Assembly: GCA_900095095.1 (NCBI GenBank)
Contig: FMBT01000303.1
Coordinates: 62,001 to 126,000, forward strand
DNA from: Fragilariopsis cylindrus CCMP1102
Lineage: Eukaryota > Bacillariophyta > Bacillariophyceae > Bacillariales > Bacillariaceae
Length of the DNA stretch: 64,000 bases
Direction: 5' to 3'
Shown here: positions 11,873-24,655 of the stretch, piece after piece
How the letters are laid out: each line of letters starts with the position of its first letter
Position numbering within the stretch: position 1 is the stretch's first letter
Translations under genes and position numbers: made by a program
The notes under the pieces: model-generated
What the model was told of the DNA's origin: nothing
What the model saw: the letters and a program-made list of their open reading frames with translations, nothing else
Databases searched by the model: none

Positions 11873-12576
11873 TTTGTCGTTTTTAACTGCGTAGTATATG
11901 TATTACCAGCAGTAGTCCTATCTAAATGACGGAAGGTAATGAATGGTATGGTTTCGCCCGGGAAGCTCTCTCTTCAAAGATACGGTACAGTGGTTGTAGC
12001 CGATACTGTAATGTACAACTAATAAACTGACGTAAAGTTATTAAACAGCTTTTAATCTTTAAAATTTAAAAACTTGAAAGCAGAAAATGGCGGGAATTGA
12101 CATTTTTCTGCTGCTTTTTTTTTAAAGAAAAACATTTTATTTTTCATAAATGTACTTGAAGTAGGACCTACTGCTAAGTTACGTTACATACAGACTGTAC
12201 CAGTACTACGTAGTAGTGTTTCATTAATCATTTCGGTTCTTCATTCGATTCATTCGATTCATTCGATTCATTCGATTCATTCATCGGATGATGTGATGCT
12301 GATGTGTGTCACTACCATGTCGAAAATATATTTTACACACCGAACGACTAGTAGCTAACCGGCATGCATACTCCAACTGCTTGTGGTAGAACTTCATCGA
12401 CAGAACGACAGAACTTAGATCGGCAACTAATAATAGATATTACATAAAGTTTTTTCACTAGTGCGTTGACACTCAATGGTCTGAAATTTCATCTACACAA
12501 CTTCATTCTCTATTAATTTCTACGATAAACTCTTCATGGACTGAACTGGAAATACTCATTTCCATAATCTTAAAAA
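11873..12576. other. divergent promoter region with decamer array
   Basis: The spacer lies between the divergent BTB-like gene and the transporter gene. It contains a perfect tandem array of TTCGATTCAT units at about 12240-12284. No gene is visible. Confidence 0.5.
12240..12284. repeat. tandem decamer TTCGATTCAT
   Basis: Four to five head-to-tail copies of a 10-base unit, perfect except at the edges, lie about 300 bases upstream of the transporter start codon. Confidence 0.85.
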
Positions 12577-14668
12577 ATGGGTAACGATAATAATAACAAT
12601 ACCTGCGATTCCCGTAAACGTAATAGTCTGATCTGTTCCGTCACGTTGTTGTTCCTTTTATTGTCGACGAGGTTCGTGGAAGTTCCCGCTTTTTCGCCAA
12701 CAACACAAAGGTTTCAAAGGAGTATAACAAGGTCGACGATACATACGCTCACGCTGGAGGATCGACGAAATATTCAACTGTTCGAATCAAACAAGGATGA
12801 CGAGAACAACGAGATTAACATCAACAAGCCAATATTGCCTTTCGAGAAAGATTCTTCCGATGGTTCAACTAATGACAGCACTTCTACTGGAGGAAGCACG
12901 ACGGCTAACGGGACAACTGCTGCCATCGATTATTCCAAAATCAAACCACAAGTCGTCCCTCAACGTTGGGTTCAACTCGCATACTTAAGTTTGTTGGCTT
13001 TACTAAGTGACTGGGTTTGTTTCTCAGTAGCCGCTGCTCCTTCAACATTCGAATCGAATTTCGAGCATTCGGCTGCCAGCATTATCGACATATTTTTGTT
13101 CACTAATGTTGCCACGAGTTTTTTAGTTACAGACATTGTGGCTAAGTTCGGACTGCAGCGTGCCATCCAAGGAGCTGCGATATTTATGACAACTGGATGT
13201 TGGCTTCGATCTGGGTTTAATTTTATACCGAATATCTTTCTTCCAAGCGGAGGTGGAGAAGTAGTGGGTAACGTCTTAGTCGACTACCCTTTTATCGTTG
13301 CCGGTACAGTTTTGGTGGGAATTGCTCAGCCTTTCTTTCAGTGTACTCCTCCACTGTTGAGTGCAAAGTGGTTTGCAAATAATGAGCGATCTACTTCAAC
13401 CGCAATAGCTCTAAATTTCAACCAAATTGGTATCGCAACAGCGTTTCTTGTAGGTGGGGCTATGGCTACAAATGCAGAAGGCCTGGAAAATTACTTCGGT
13501 GTGATTGCATGCATGACGACCCTAGTTACTGTTGGCACGCTGTTGCAATTTGAAAACGAACCACCTGTTCCACCGTCCACGTCCGAATTGGAAAAACTAA
13601 TCAAAGGAGAGGAAGAACCCCCTTTTATTGAGTCAATCCAAATTTCTTCGCTAACAAAGGATTCTCACGACCGCTAGCAGCATTCATTTGCAGTATTGCT
13701 ATAACTAATGTCGTAGGTGTAAGTACGAAAATCACTGCATTTTGTTTCATCTTTCTCGTCGCTGGATGAAAACTTAGATTTTTCTACCGAAATATCGCTT
13801 CCTCGTCGCTTAGTAGATTTCTTTCTAAACAATTTACCTTTATCTCCTAATACCGCCCAAACATGCACTGAACATCTACACGGCAAAAATATCTTGGTTA
13901 GCACAGGCTTTCATCGATGACGTTATGGAGCGTGGGGGTGTCACTGGGCAATTCCAAATCGACTTGGCCGGTGCTGGATTTGAATTGGCGTGAGTAATAA
14001 ACGTGTACACTTGTATGTTGATTGCTTTGTTTGTTTACATGCCTTTGTTTCACCACAAACTGACATGACCTCTTACACACACAAAAATACGTAGTATTGT
14101 TGCGGGTGGGATAATATTAGGTGGATTCGTAGATAAGACCAAAGAGTACAAAAAAGTTACTATGTTTTGTTTAGCAGCCACCGCACTCCTTGTCTTACCA
14201 CTAGGCTTAACGGATCACTATCTTGGACGAGAACCTCTCCTACTTGTGTTGGCATTATTAGGGCTAGGGATGGCTGCCGGTCCGATCCAGCCTATCAATG
14301 CTGAATTAGCTGTTGACATAACATATCCAGGTGACGAAACGGCGGTTGAAAGTGTACAACAAATCGGTGGCAATTTGGTGTCGGCCCTGCTAATCCCCGT
14401 GGCCGAAGCAGCTTCTAAAAGCGATTACACATTGTTGCGTGGGGTTCCGGGATTGGAAAGTGATATCCGGGGAGATGTAGTATTGTTAATTGCTTTGGCC
14501 TTCATTACACTTATCTTTTTTTCGAGCTTTGATGCCCCATTGGCAAGAACTATAGCTGATGAAGCCGCAGATAGCCAAGTATTGGATGATGACATGACAA
14601 TAGAAGTGGGAGAAGAAGGTGCTTTTACGGAAATAACACCAACTGCAGCTATACCGTTGGAGCAATAA
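12577..14668 (+). CDS. MFS transporter, FLVCR/SLC49-like, with plastid-type leader
   Basis: The exons are 12577-13718, 13907-13989 and 14095-14668. The N-terminus has a hydrophobic signal ending VEVPAFSPTTQ, an ASAFAP-like motif suggesting plastid membrane delivery. After a Ser/Thr-rich linker come MFS helices with FLVCR/SLC49 hallmarks: LLALLSDWVCFSVAAAP, AKFGLQRAIQG, LLSAKWFANNERSTSTAIAL followed by NQIGIATAF, and in the second half GGFVDKTKEYKKVT and NAELAVDITYPGDETAVES. Known SLC49 members move haem, choline or similar substrates; the substrate here is unknown. The exon 1 frame breaks near 13630: the helix-7 sequence NKGFSRPLAAFICSIAITN is read one frame over, needing one extra base, so either the consensus has lost a base or the gene is damaged. 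The rest is well conserved. Confidence 0.8.
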
Positions 14669-16139
14669 CTGGAGTGAAGTGCAAAATTGATAAGTTCAAA
14701 AGCATGTAATTGCGATTGAAAGCCTGGACCTGTGAGAGTAATACACGAGTCACCAGTAAATTAGTCGGCACGCAATACAAAGTAGTTAAGGAGTTTTTTT
14801 CGTAGCTACATTTTCAGTTTTTCGAGTCTTTTATCTTTCTTCGACGTAGAACGGTATCAAGGTACAGTAGTATCAGAACGACATTTCTAACTCATTACAG
14901 CCGTACAAGTAGGATCGTGAGCAGATCTACTAGTAGCCAGATGCGCAGATATATTCAAAGGACCCAAAGGATAGCCTCCAGTGGTTCCATCTGCCAGTAC
15001 CTCTGTTTTTGTTACTGTCCCATCTCAACACCAGATAAATCAGATCAAAAGTTTGCTGCCTTGACTGTAGTGATCTCAGAACTTCAGTATCTACATTTTT
15101 AACTTGAAAGTGGGTCCAGCGCTAAAAGAAAATCAATCATCACATAGAAGTATGTGCGGGACAGTATATGCTTGCACAAGAGAGGTTGGCCTTTGTGAAA
15201 ATTATAGATCAATCAACTTCTGATATAATCCTAAATAATTCTACTAGGTTTGATACTAAAGGAGTCAAAGTGGACTGCTAACTCATAGACTAGTGGTTGT
15301 TATGGGAAGATTTGCAGCTTTACATATTGATGCAAAATTCACCAGTAGAAGAAAATCAAATAGAAAAGGTTACCAACTTGTACTCACCATCAGAAAAAGA
15401 ATCAGACAGCTGAAGGCGGGAATAACATGCAATCCGTCCTGCCACATCAAGGACCTTTTTTTGCCTCCTGGTTTCACAAACACACCAAGAAGTATTATGG
15501 TTGATAGGGAGGTGGATGGCAATTGGCTCAAAGGGTGAACCAAATCAAAACAAAATCAACATATCAAGGGGGGGGAAGGACTTTTTGTCTTTTTTTGTTT
15601 TGTTTATTAACTTAAATAGGACTGTTTTTTGATGACATCATGTGCTAATCCGGGCCTTGAGCTGTATATTTCATTTTTTGTTATTATTGTACCACAAGTT
15701 AGACCAGTGGGCTTTAACATGAAGAATAGGATTGATACATACATACCAACACTATCAAATTATACATAGGCCCCACCTATTTCTGTAAAAGTAAATGTTG
15801 TCAGTTACTTACAACCAGTTTTAAGTCAAAACATGAATAAAAGAAGTGAAGCCGTGAACCGCTAATATATATGAATTAGGCAAGGTGGTGTTACAAATAA
15901 CGTTGTGTACGAAGTACCGTTTACCGCAATACCAAAACAAACAAAAGACCTGATTACAAGGAATTTCAATAACAAAAGACTAAGTAAACAAGTGTGTCAG
16001 TAACAACCTTTTGCATTTGAACAGAAGTTGTATTGCAATAGCAATATCAATAGAGATATCTACAGAAAGAACACCATCTTTCAAAAGTAGGGCCTGTATT
16101 CAAGAAGGGTGAGTAACCTGGTAGAACAACAGCAGGCAG

Positions 16140-17161
16140 GCGCGTTCCGGCTCAACATGGACCTTGTTGACTTAGCTGGTCTCATTTCTTGACTCAAATA
16201 ATAATGCGCAATACCTTGCGACAGGGAAAATTCTTTTGAAACTATTAAGAATTGAAATGGAAAACTATCCCATCAACATGAAAATGGGAATGTACTTAAT
16301 CAAACCTCCATAGATATCGATCTATTTAATAAAAGCTTACCAGACGAAATATAGATATTTGTACTGTTAACAAGGACAAACATTTGGGTTGAATTTGGTC
16401 ATTTGGGGAAATTCTATGTGGTCGTATGTGGGTGGCAGGCAGATTTTCGAAACGTCACAATAGGTGTATAAAAGAGAGGAGGATTGCGAATCAAATATTA
16501 GAGTAATAGAGAGTAGTGATAGATAAAGTACTAGTACAGAAGAGTCTATTATTGTTATAAAGAACTGTCAAGTTGGTTCTAATATTAGAGCCTTAAAAGA
16601 GGATCCATCAGCAACGTGTATGTTGGACGTGTTCCTGAGAAAAATTCCAATTGTTCGTTTCCTTTTCTATAGGAGACTTTAAGTACATAAAAATTTCACG
16701 AAACAATCACAAGATCTTAAGAGAGATAATCACACTGGACGTTAGTTCAATTCCCTAAGTGGAAACATCTTGTCTTTAAGGCAAGCCCCTGCATTAGACC
16801 AAGAAGGTTGATACATGTGGGACAAGTGTCTTGGAATAATGGAATTTTCCGCCTATTTACTGCATAGGTGCGCAGTAAATCACTTTTCAACTTTGAAGAC
16901 GAACCCATTTCAGTGGAATTTTTAATTGCATGATGGTTTCTCTACCACACAATACTACCTAGCCCACACATTAAGTTGGAATCTGTAGATTTGTGTGGGG
17001 TAGGTGGTGTTGTGTGGTAGAGGAGCCACCATACAGTTACAAATCGCAAAAGAAAATGGTACTTTACTGCATGTCTTGTAGGGTCTACATTGGTCTATGT
17101 GTGGACGGGCTCTTATGTAACACAGTTGGAAAAAACTGAGCTCTGTTGAGCCGGAACGCGC
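16140..17161. mobile_element. ~1 kb non-autonomous TIR element, copy A
   Basis: The ends are inverted copies of GCGCGTTCCGGCTCAACA (left at 16140, right ending 17161). The interior aligns along most of its length with the element at 30503-31507: examples are the shared AAGAATTGAAATGGAAAA near 16248/30610, CATCAACATGAAAAT, TTTGGGTTGAATTTGGTCAT and GGGTGGCAGGCA. It has no transposase frame. No clear target-site duplication is visible at this copy. The right part has been changed by a nested hairpin insertion. I cannot place the superfamily. Confidence 0.75.
16934..17031. repeat. hairpin inverted repeat nested in copy A
   Basis: Two arms of about 37-40 bases, at 16934-16970 and 16992-17031, are imperfect reverse complements: the left starts TGGTTTCTCTACCACACAA and the right ends TTGTGTGGTAGAGGAGCC plus ACCA. 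A ~21-base loop separates them. The matching position in copy B lacks this structure, so it may be a tiny foldback MITE inserted later. Confidence 0.7.
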
Positions 17162-17855
17162 CTACTGATGTGATAATAAGAGTAAGACTATTAGAATCCC
17201 GTTTCACAATTGTTTGTGGAACGTAACAGATTAACAGTCGCAATTCTATCCTATAGAACTGCTGATCAACGTTCTTTGAGTTCAGATTGAACAACAAAAG
17301 AACGGGAGATCCATATAAGTTTAGTTGATATTATTGAACTAACAATCTCTAAAGAAGTCTAAAATAATTACAATAAAACCATACCTCAAGTCTTACCGAA
17401 TAAGCAACTAGAGAAGTTATTATTCAAAGAGTGAATGAATGGTGGTAAAGAACAGAAGAATCCACCATCTTCAAAGAACAGAGCAAAAACCAAGGATCCA
17501 CCATCTTCAAGAAGAAGAAGAAGAAGGCAATATACCCATGGCCGTGCAACCAGAACTACAACAGCTAATCCTCGACGTGCAACCAAAACTACAACAGCTA
17601 ATACAAGACATTAGACATGTAACTGTAGCTGTAGATTGGGACGCGAGACTTCCTCATAGCGTTCTTGGAACAGATTCATCCCCTGTTCCTCTACAGGTGC
17701 CATACAGTCAAGACTTAGTTGCTTTCCAATCTCCTGCAAGACTAGAGATACAAACAAGTAAACTAACAGCAGTAGCAACAGCAGTAGCTCCAGTGGCATC
17801 CACAACGATGCCTTTCTCGGCAGCACCAATGATGGTATCATCCGTATCAATCATC

Positions 17856-18107
17856 TCAACCGGTGTTGACAGTATTGATACTGGTACTAGTACCGATTTC
17901 ATTTTCATTGTCATCAATAGCAACGACCTGGAAGTCCATCTTTACATTAGCACAATTTCCACCAGGTTCCCGCATGTAGATGATAGTACCAACGTCGACC
18001 ACAAAATCCTTATTGAGTGCTAGTTTATGTTGTGACATACATGCCACCATTAATAAAGATTGATGGATGTTCGGCATCATTGCATGTGAACATTCCTTTG
18101 TTCCCAT
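17856..18107 (-). other. orphan 83-codon frame, uncertain
   Basis: This reverse-strand frame has a reasonably protein-like composition (for example NKDFVVDVGTIIYMREPGG and KMDFQVVAIDDNENEIG) but no family I recognise, no obvious neighbouring exons, and it sits in a repeat-bearing region. A longer plus-strand frame (17439-18023) overlaps it and looks less natural. It could be a decayed gene fragment. Confidence 0.2.
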
Positions 18108-18181
18108 TGATAATTAACTTAATATACATTGATTACGACAAATTCAAAGTATCTTGAATTTACACTAGATTGTACCAGTAT

Positions 18182-18240
18182 TCGATACGACTAAGGATGT
18201 CGATGAGAATATCATTTCCGAATTGACCATTCACCGAGCA
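18182..18240 (+). pseudogene. 59-bp fragment of the beta-propeller gene
   Basis: On the plus strand the bases match the reverse strand of 3297-3355 with one mismatch in 59. The translated fragment TTKDVDENIISELTIHRA is the same as in the gene. Nothing of the gene continues on either side, so this is an isolated copied scrap, not a second gene. Confidence 0.85.
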
Positions 18241-18707
18241 AATTTGCTTCGCGCCATTTTCAATTTAAAAACTTATGCTTATTTAAAAAAAAGTTTTCTA
18301 CGCTCGTCAAGCATTTTGTATTTGTTTTTTGTATTCTGTTCGCCATTTACAGCCACAAATCATTCTTTCCTGTTACTGTAGCATTGCAATCCATCTAGTG
18401 ATGCTTTTGCTTTCGTAATCCTGTAGGCCGTATTTCTTTCGTTACTTGGTAATTATTCCTGTAGAGACAACGAAGATATATACATTTCAAGTATTATTTT
18501 TTATAAACTGGCTGATCACACCGTCGCAGTAAGATCATCATCACACGGTACAATCTTATTAATAACACCAGAACAATTGAAGTTAAAACTAGCACAATAA
18601 TTTAATTCTGTACGATAAGGACGATACACCACGACAAGACCTTAATAAAATCTAAGACTGAAGGATTGTGGAACACATAAACTATAGATGCAAAATCAAG
18701 CACAGTA

Positions 18708-21700
18708 ATGATTCCTCGTCTGCAACCAAGACCTGGAACAAAGCGATCTTCTGGTATTGAAAATATTTTTCCAGCCAATCCTAACGTCAAAATCCCACCA
18801 GTTGATTCGTCCACTTCGAATCCAGATTCTGCATCCACTAGCAGATCTGATTGCTCGAATCCATTACCCTCCTATAATAGTATTTATGGCATATTTTCCG
18901 AAAAAGGAATTCCTTTGTCTAAATGCCCGTCGTCTACGGAAAATGCACCTCTCTCTCCTCTACAACCAACGCAAGTACAAGCACCAACGCCAGCAACCTC
19001 TGAGCCAGCCATTTCACCTGTTCCAAATCATTATGGAAATCAACGTAGGCATCTGCCTCTGAACTACTCATCTTCGACGTCGGTATGTTTAGATACGGAT
19101 ACTAGCTGTAGCAGTGGAAGCTACTGCAGCGATTTCTCCTTGACACCTCCTGGGTCACGCCCCCACTTGCTCGTTTCTGCCAAACGCTACGGCAGTGAGG
19201 TTCGGCGTCAACATAGCAAACGTAGGCGCCGCAGGCGCCGTCCCGGTTCTACGAGTTCAGATTACCCAAAAAAATCCTCTGGATCCGGCGCTGATGCCGA
19301 TGATATTCTTACAATCGGAAGAGGGGCGGGTACAGATATCGGTAAAGATAGCGATGACGACGCCCTGTTTTTATGGAAAGACGAAGAAGACCCTTATCGA
19401 CCAATGAAAGCTTGCGTAGACTCTTCTGATGGGGCTGAAGGGGATAATCTACCCTTACTAGCTTCTTCTGATGAAGAAGAGGAACGGACGGATCGAATCG
19501 AAGAAATAGTTCGTGCCGAACACTTACAGCAGGCCAAGCTCGCACGAGAGAGAGACAAGCTTCAGCCTAATATTGCTTTGAAAAGTATTTTAAAAAGCAA
19601 TCGGGATCGGGATCAGCCTACGAAGGGATGGTAAGCCATTCACCAAAAATGACGGTAATCTTAGTATACCAACTTTTGCATGTATCATGGTGCCCCTCAC
19701 CTTTCTGTTTTTGTTTCTGTTTTCCGTACTCTTTGCCGCTGAAATATTTTGCATCATTTGTTATACGATTAAATCACCAACTTCACAGTCTTTCAAATAT
19801 AAAACCGAAAAGACCAAGAAATCAAACTCCTCGATATAAGACTCCTCCAACCTCTCGGGAAGATTTGGAGGTATCATCTCAAGCCAAAGAACAACAACCA
19901 CGAAGGGTTCAGTTTGGGGTTCCGTCTGCCGTCGAATACGAAGTTGATAGACCTCCGGGACACCTCACTCCTCTGTCACAAGAGGTCACTAGAAAACGCT
20001 ATTCAATGGATCCGAAAGAATCTACACATGAAGAAGAAAAGATGTCACAGGAAACAAAAGAAAACAATATGATTCTGTCTGAGTGGGAAGACCAACTTTC
20101 CATTGGAGCAGCTAGTCGAAGCAAAAATAACAACACAAATGATAGGACACGGGGAAATAGTGGATCATCAACCAAACAAGATAGAAAAAATCGACGCTCG
20201 AGCTCCATTTTTAGCCCGGCAAGTCGCATGTCTCTAGACTATGATGATACAAATGAGATAAATTGTGATACTAGTAAGGAGAAATTTGATACCAAACATG
20301 AAACATCCTCACTTGCTGCTCCTACATCTACTGCTTCTCCCTCGATGATGGTGGCAAAAGACTTGGCTTCACTTAGTATGTCGCCATCCAATACATCGCC
20401 GGAGGAAAAAAAACACACAAATAACTGTATGGTTACAAGTACAACACCTATGCCTAGTGCCGATGAACAACGAACGTGGGATTTTGTAGCAGATCTTGGC
20501 TCTATAAATTCAAAGGGAGCAAGTGAACTTTCTCCTCAATTACGTCCTGGGCAATCAACTGGTAGTAGTAGTGGCGCATCTAGTGCTTCTACTACTCGAA
20601 TGCTCTCAGAAAAGAATACTCCACCACCGACAAATATCAACCTTGATTCTATCCACAGCTTCGGGGCAGCAGCATTTGATAACGACGTAAATATCGAAAC
20701 TTCTCCATCCCATTGCGTAGATATTGTAAGTACAAGTAGTGTAATGTCAATGGATGGAGGAAATAAATTCAGCTGAGCGATTCTACTACTGTTCCTTCGG
20801 TCATCCTCCTAAACAAATTCTGACTGAAAAATCTTCCTACTTGTGTCAGATAGAGTCGTGTTGAGTCCCCGAGTAATATCCTAAAAATATTGATCGAGAC
20901 ACCCTCCTTAGACCAAGAATTCGACTTTCCGTCTATTTTAAGAAATTTGGCGTTGATGAGAATGAGGGAGAGTGCCGGTTTCGATAGGTGTATTACGGCG
21001 ATCTTTCCATGTTTTGATAGTGCACTCTCATGCACGAAAGAGTTGGTCGAAAAGGTAAAGCTTATGCCACTATCAAAATCAACTTACTGCCGCACAAATC
21101 ATTTGAGTGAGAGAAGTCTCTATACGGCGAAGAAGATTATTATGACTGAATGGAATGAAATCGAAATAACTTTTATGGGAAAATTGGCGAATATATTAGA
21201 GATTGAAAAAACAAATATTTTAAAAGCTGAAAGGAAATACAAGAAGAGTACGTTACAATCTCAAAACAAACTTATCGAAGAGGAAATTTTTAGGTTAGAA
21301 AATGATATTCGGCAGCAGAAACGTTCATTGGATCTATTGGATGCCTCCATTGCACCTTGTGCTTCTATTCTTTGTCAAGCTACCGTTCACATGGGCATAC
21401 ACGGTTTTTCCTTCGAAGAGTTTCGCAATGATAATATTTTGAAACTAAAATTCGTACATGCCGTCTACGGTATCCAGACAAGTGTAGTCTTTAATGTCAA
21501 TTCTCATCCAGGAATTGTCGTTGAGACCGATTGCAATGCTTCGAACACATACAACTGTCCTATAATTGAGTTTCATCGAGCATATCTGGATAAGCTCGTC
21601 TGTGGCAAGATTCCTATTCAATTTGACTCCGCTCAACTGCAAGAATCCCTGTTAACGATTGGGCAGTTTCTTGGTAGATTGGATCAGTCAGCGATGGAAA

Positions 21701-21825
21701 TGGAAAAAAGAAAAGCATCAGATAATGAATTAGATCTATCTGACGAAGAAACAAAGGAAAAATTTAAAAACTTTGTCCTTGGACAAGCGTCTCCCCCCCC
21801 CCCCCCCCGGCCCATAAACAACTAG
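18708..21825 (+). CDS. candidate KNL1/Spc105/Spc7 kinetochore scaffold
   Basis: Exons 18708-19630, 19789-20725 and 20854-21825 join in phase to about 943 residues. Most of the chain is Ser/Thr-rich and disordered with a basic patch (KRRRRRRRPG). Near the middle is ALKSILKSNR (SILK at residues 293-296), followed about 50 residues later by PRRVQFGVPSAVEYE (RVQF at 347-350). SILK then RVxF is the pair of PP1-docking motifs of KNL1/Spc7, in the known order. The last 320 residues form a predicted coiled coil (about 715-785, KTNILKAERKYKK and IFRLENDIRQQKRSLDLL) and then a compact domain (VHMGIHGFSFEEF, VVFNVNSHPG), the layout of the KNL1 C-terminus (coiled coil plus RWD domains). MELT repeats are not evident. 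The C-terminus has a run of prolines encoded by a 16-C tract. Convergent with PCNA. Confidence 0.5.
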
Positions 21826-22486
21826 AAGTACCAACAAAGAGCTCTATGCATATTCAGTAGAATGAAATTTCTTAAAACAATAGAATTGAACTACTACTTA
21901 ATAAGCACAAATCTCTACTCACTTGAGAAAATCAGATCCAGGTTGCATTTATTATGCGTACAGCAGAATTATTTCGACCTTTTTTGTTCTCGACGTCGGT
22001 GTGTCAATCAATAGCAAACAAGTATCTGACTAATAGACTAACGTTAGTGGCATAGCGTGCTAACGATACTTCGAGATTTTATCCTTTCTGACTTCGACTG
22101 ATCCAACACAAAAGTCTGTAGTGATTAGTTTATATGAAAATTTGAGCAAATAACTATTAAAATATTCAATCGGTGCCCTATTTTTCTATTTATGGATATC
22201 GGTCTAAGCGAAAGCTCGATTTAGTCGCTAATCTACGTCAAATCAAATGACGAATCTAAGTTTTGATGGATGGCGTTATTTGTCAAACTAACTCTACTGT
22301 TACAATGAGATTTTAGAGGATATTTCGGGTTCTATCAATTTTGATTTATAGTAGTAAAAATAAGAAAATAAAGTTTTAGTTCGCAGCAAATAAGGCAAAA
22401 TCAAAGCAACAAGCTCTACATTGTAGCGCATCATTTGAAACCAATTACCCGCACCCGCCCCACATAGAATATCAAGCCCAAGTGGC
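21826..22486. other. convergent intergenic region
   Basis: AT-rich spacer between the 3' ends of the KNL1-like gene and PCNA. No gene or repeat recognised. Confidence 0.45.
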
Positions 22487-23418
<932 letters not shown>

Positions 23419-23679
23419 CTTGCAATTATAGGGTTGGTTGGTTGGATAACTTGATTTAGTAAACAAGAGAGAGACTAAAACAACAGGGTAATAGTGATGA
23501 TTTCGTTAGTTATGAGGTAGTGAACAAGTAAGTTGTGTGGAACCTGAAACCAATAGTAACAATAATAAAATAGTAAATGATGTGTTGACAACGTTAAGTA
23601 CCGCAATGTTGTAGAGCTACCAGCTCTACATACATACTGGTACAGTTACCGTACGAGATTTGGTCTGAAAAAAACCGCG

Positions 23680-23760
23680 CTTTCTCACCAATGCGACGCC
23701 GTCCCACTCATTAAAAAGTGCTGTAAAAAATGACGCGCCCAGCGCGCGCCGATAAAATTT
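23680..23760 (-). promoter_or_regulatory. GC-rich patch upstream of PCNA, possible E2F/MCB-like site
   Basis: About 310-330 bases upstream of the PCNA start codon lies TGACGCGCCCAGCGCGCGCC (23731-23750), strikingly GC-rich in an AT-rich spacer, with a CCGCGC nearby at about 23673. It contains the GACGCGCC and GCGCGCGCC cores typical of MCB/E2F sites in other eukaryotes. Use as a promoter element is inferred only. Confidence 0.35.
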
Positions 23761-24491
23761 TTCTCCGTTTTACACATTTCTTTTGCTACTAAAAGTGTAT
23801 ATCATGGATGCATACTACAGTACTGTTGTTAACATAATATCTGTACTTTCCCATTTCGGTTCAGTAATCATTGTATTACCTTCTACATTTTCATCTACAC
23901 TCCAAATAATATTACATTTCACCAGATGGGAGACAGTAAAAAACTGCTGCTGACAAGGTCCAACCGCTACGCGCTAGGAAGGCTTGTGCAAGAGGTTGAA
24001 ATTTTGAAAACCCAGAGCACAATCTATCAAGACACACAAAGTAGTAAACTTTAGCTTTGACATGCATGCTTAACCTTGTCAAAACATACCTGTACTTATG
24101 GCATATTCCAGTCTTGGTTGTTGCGATGGATTATGATTGGAATTTTCACTCATGCATAAGAATCGTGCCCATACCCCTGTGGAAAGTTATTCTAAAATGG
24201 TCAAAAATAAGGCAACTTTGTCATCTACATTTTCATTTTGAGAACGTGACATCATCAGAAAATGACTCCATAGTAAGGTGTTATTAGATCATGATAACTC
24301 CTAAACCCCTATGGAGCCTTTCTTGATGATGACATCATATTCTCGACCTGGATCATGCTCACCCTCCTAGCATCTTTCAGCAAGATAAGATTAGAAAGAC
24401 AATAATTCATACAATCTCTGCTGCTGATTGAATTTTGTGCCCTAGAGAATGTGCCGTAACAGCTTTCAAGCTGCTGTGCCATTAATGGTGC

Positions 24492-24655
24492 AGGAATTTG
24501 GGGTCTTTTCTTTCAGGGGGTGTTACTCCCTCAAAAATGGGACTAAAAGAGTTCTATTTTGACTCAGCGCGTCTCTGTTCAAGGGCACATGCCTATTTAT
24601 ATACTCAATAGAAGTCCTGTTTGCTTTGTATGGGCTGCACCTACTCTGTAATAAG
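24492..24655 (+). repeat. diverged dispersed repeat, copy 1
   Basis: Shares an ordered set of blocks with 29988-30146: GGAATT near the start, GGGGTGT, TCAAAAATGGGAC versus TAAAAAATGGGAC, CACATGCC versus CATGTGCC, AAGTCC with CTGTTTGCTTTG versus CTGTTGCTTTGAA, and GCTGCACCTACT versus CCTGCACCTACT. It is old and much diverged. No coding capacity. Confidence 0.65.

Larger units (their letters stand above)
14669..18707. other. gene-poor, repeat-bearing region
   Basis: About 4 kb with no confident gene. It contains the terminal-inverted-repeat element at 16140-17161, a nested hairpin, an orphan frame near 17.9 kb, and a 59-bp scrap of the beta-propeller gene at 18182-18240. Small frames at 15293-15538 and 17439-18023 (+) lack recognisable domains and look spurious. 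Confidence 0.5.

Noticed and set aside
16730-16760. B-box-like TTAGTTCAATTCCC word in element copy A
   Set aside because: Isolated word with no paired stems; not a tRNA.
17439-18023. 194-codon plus-strand frame
   Set aside because: Composition is repeat-like (HHLQ and ELQQLI duplications), it has no domain, and it overlaps a more natural reverse-strand frame in a repeat-bearing region.
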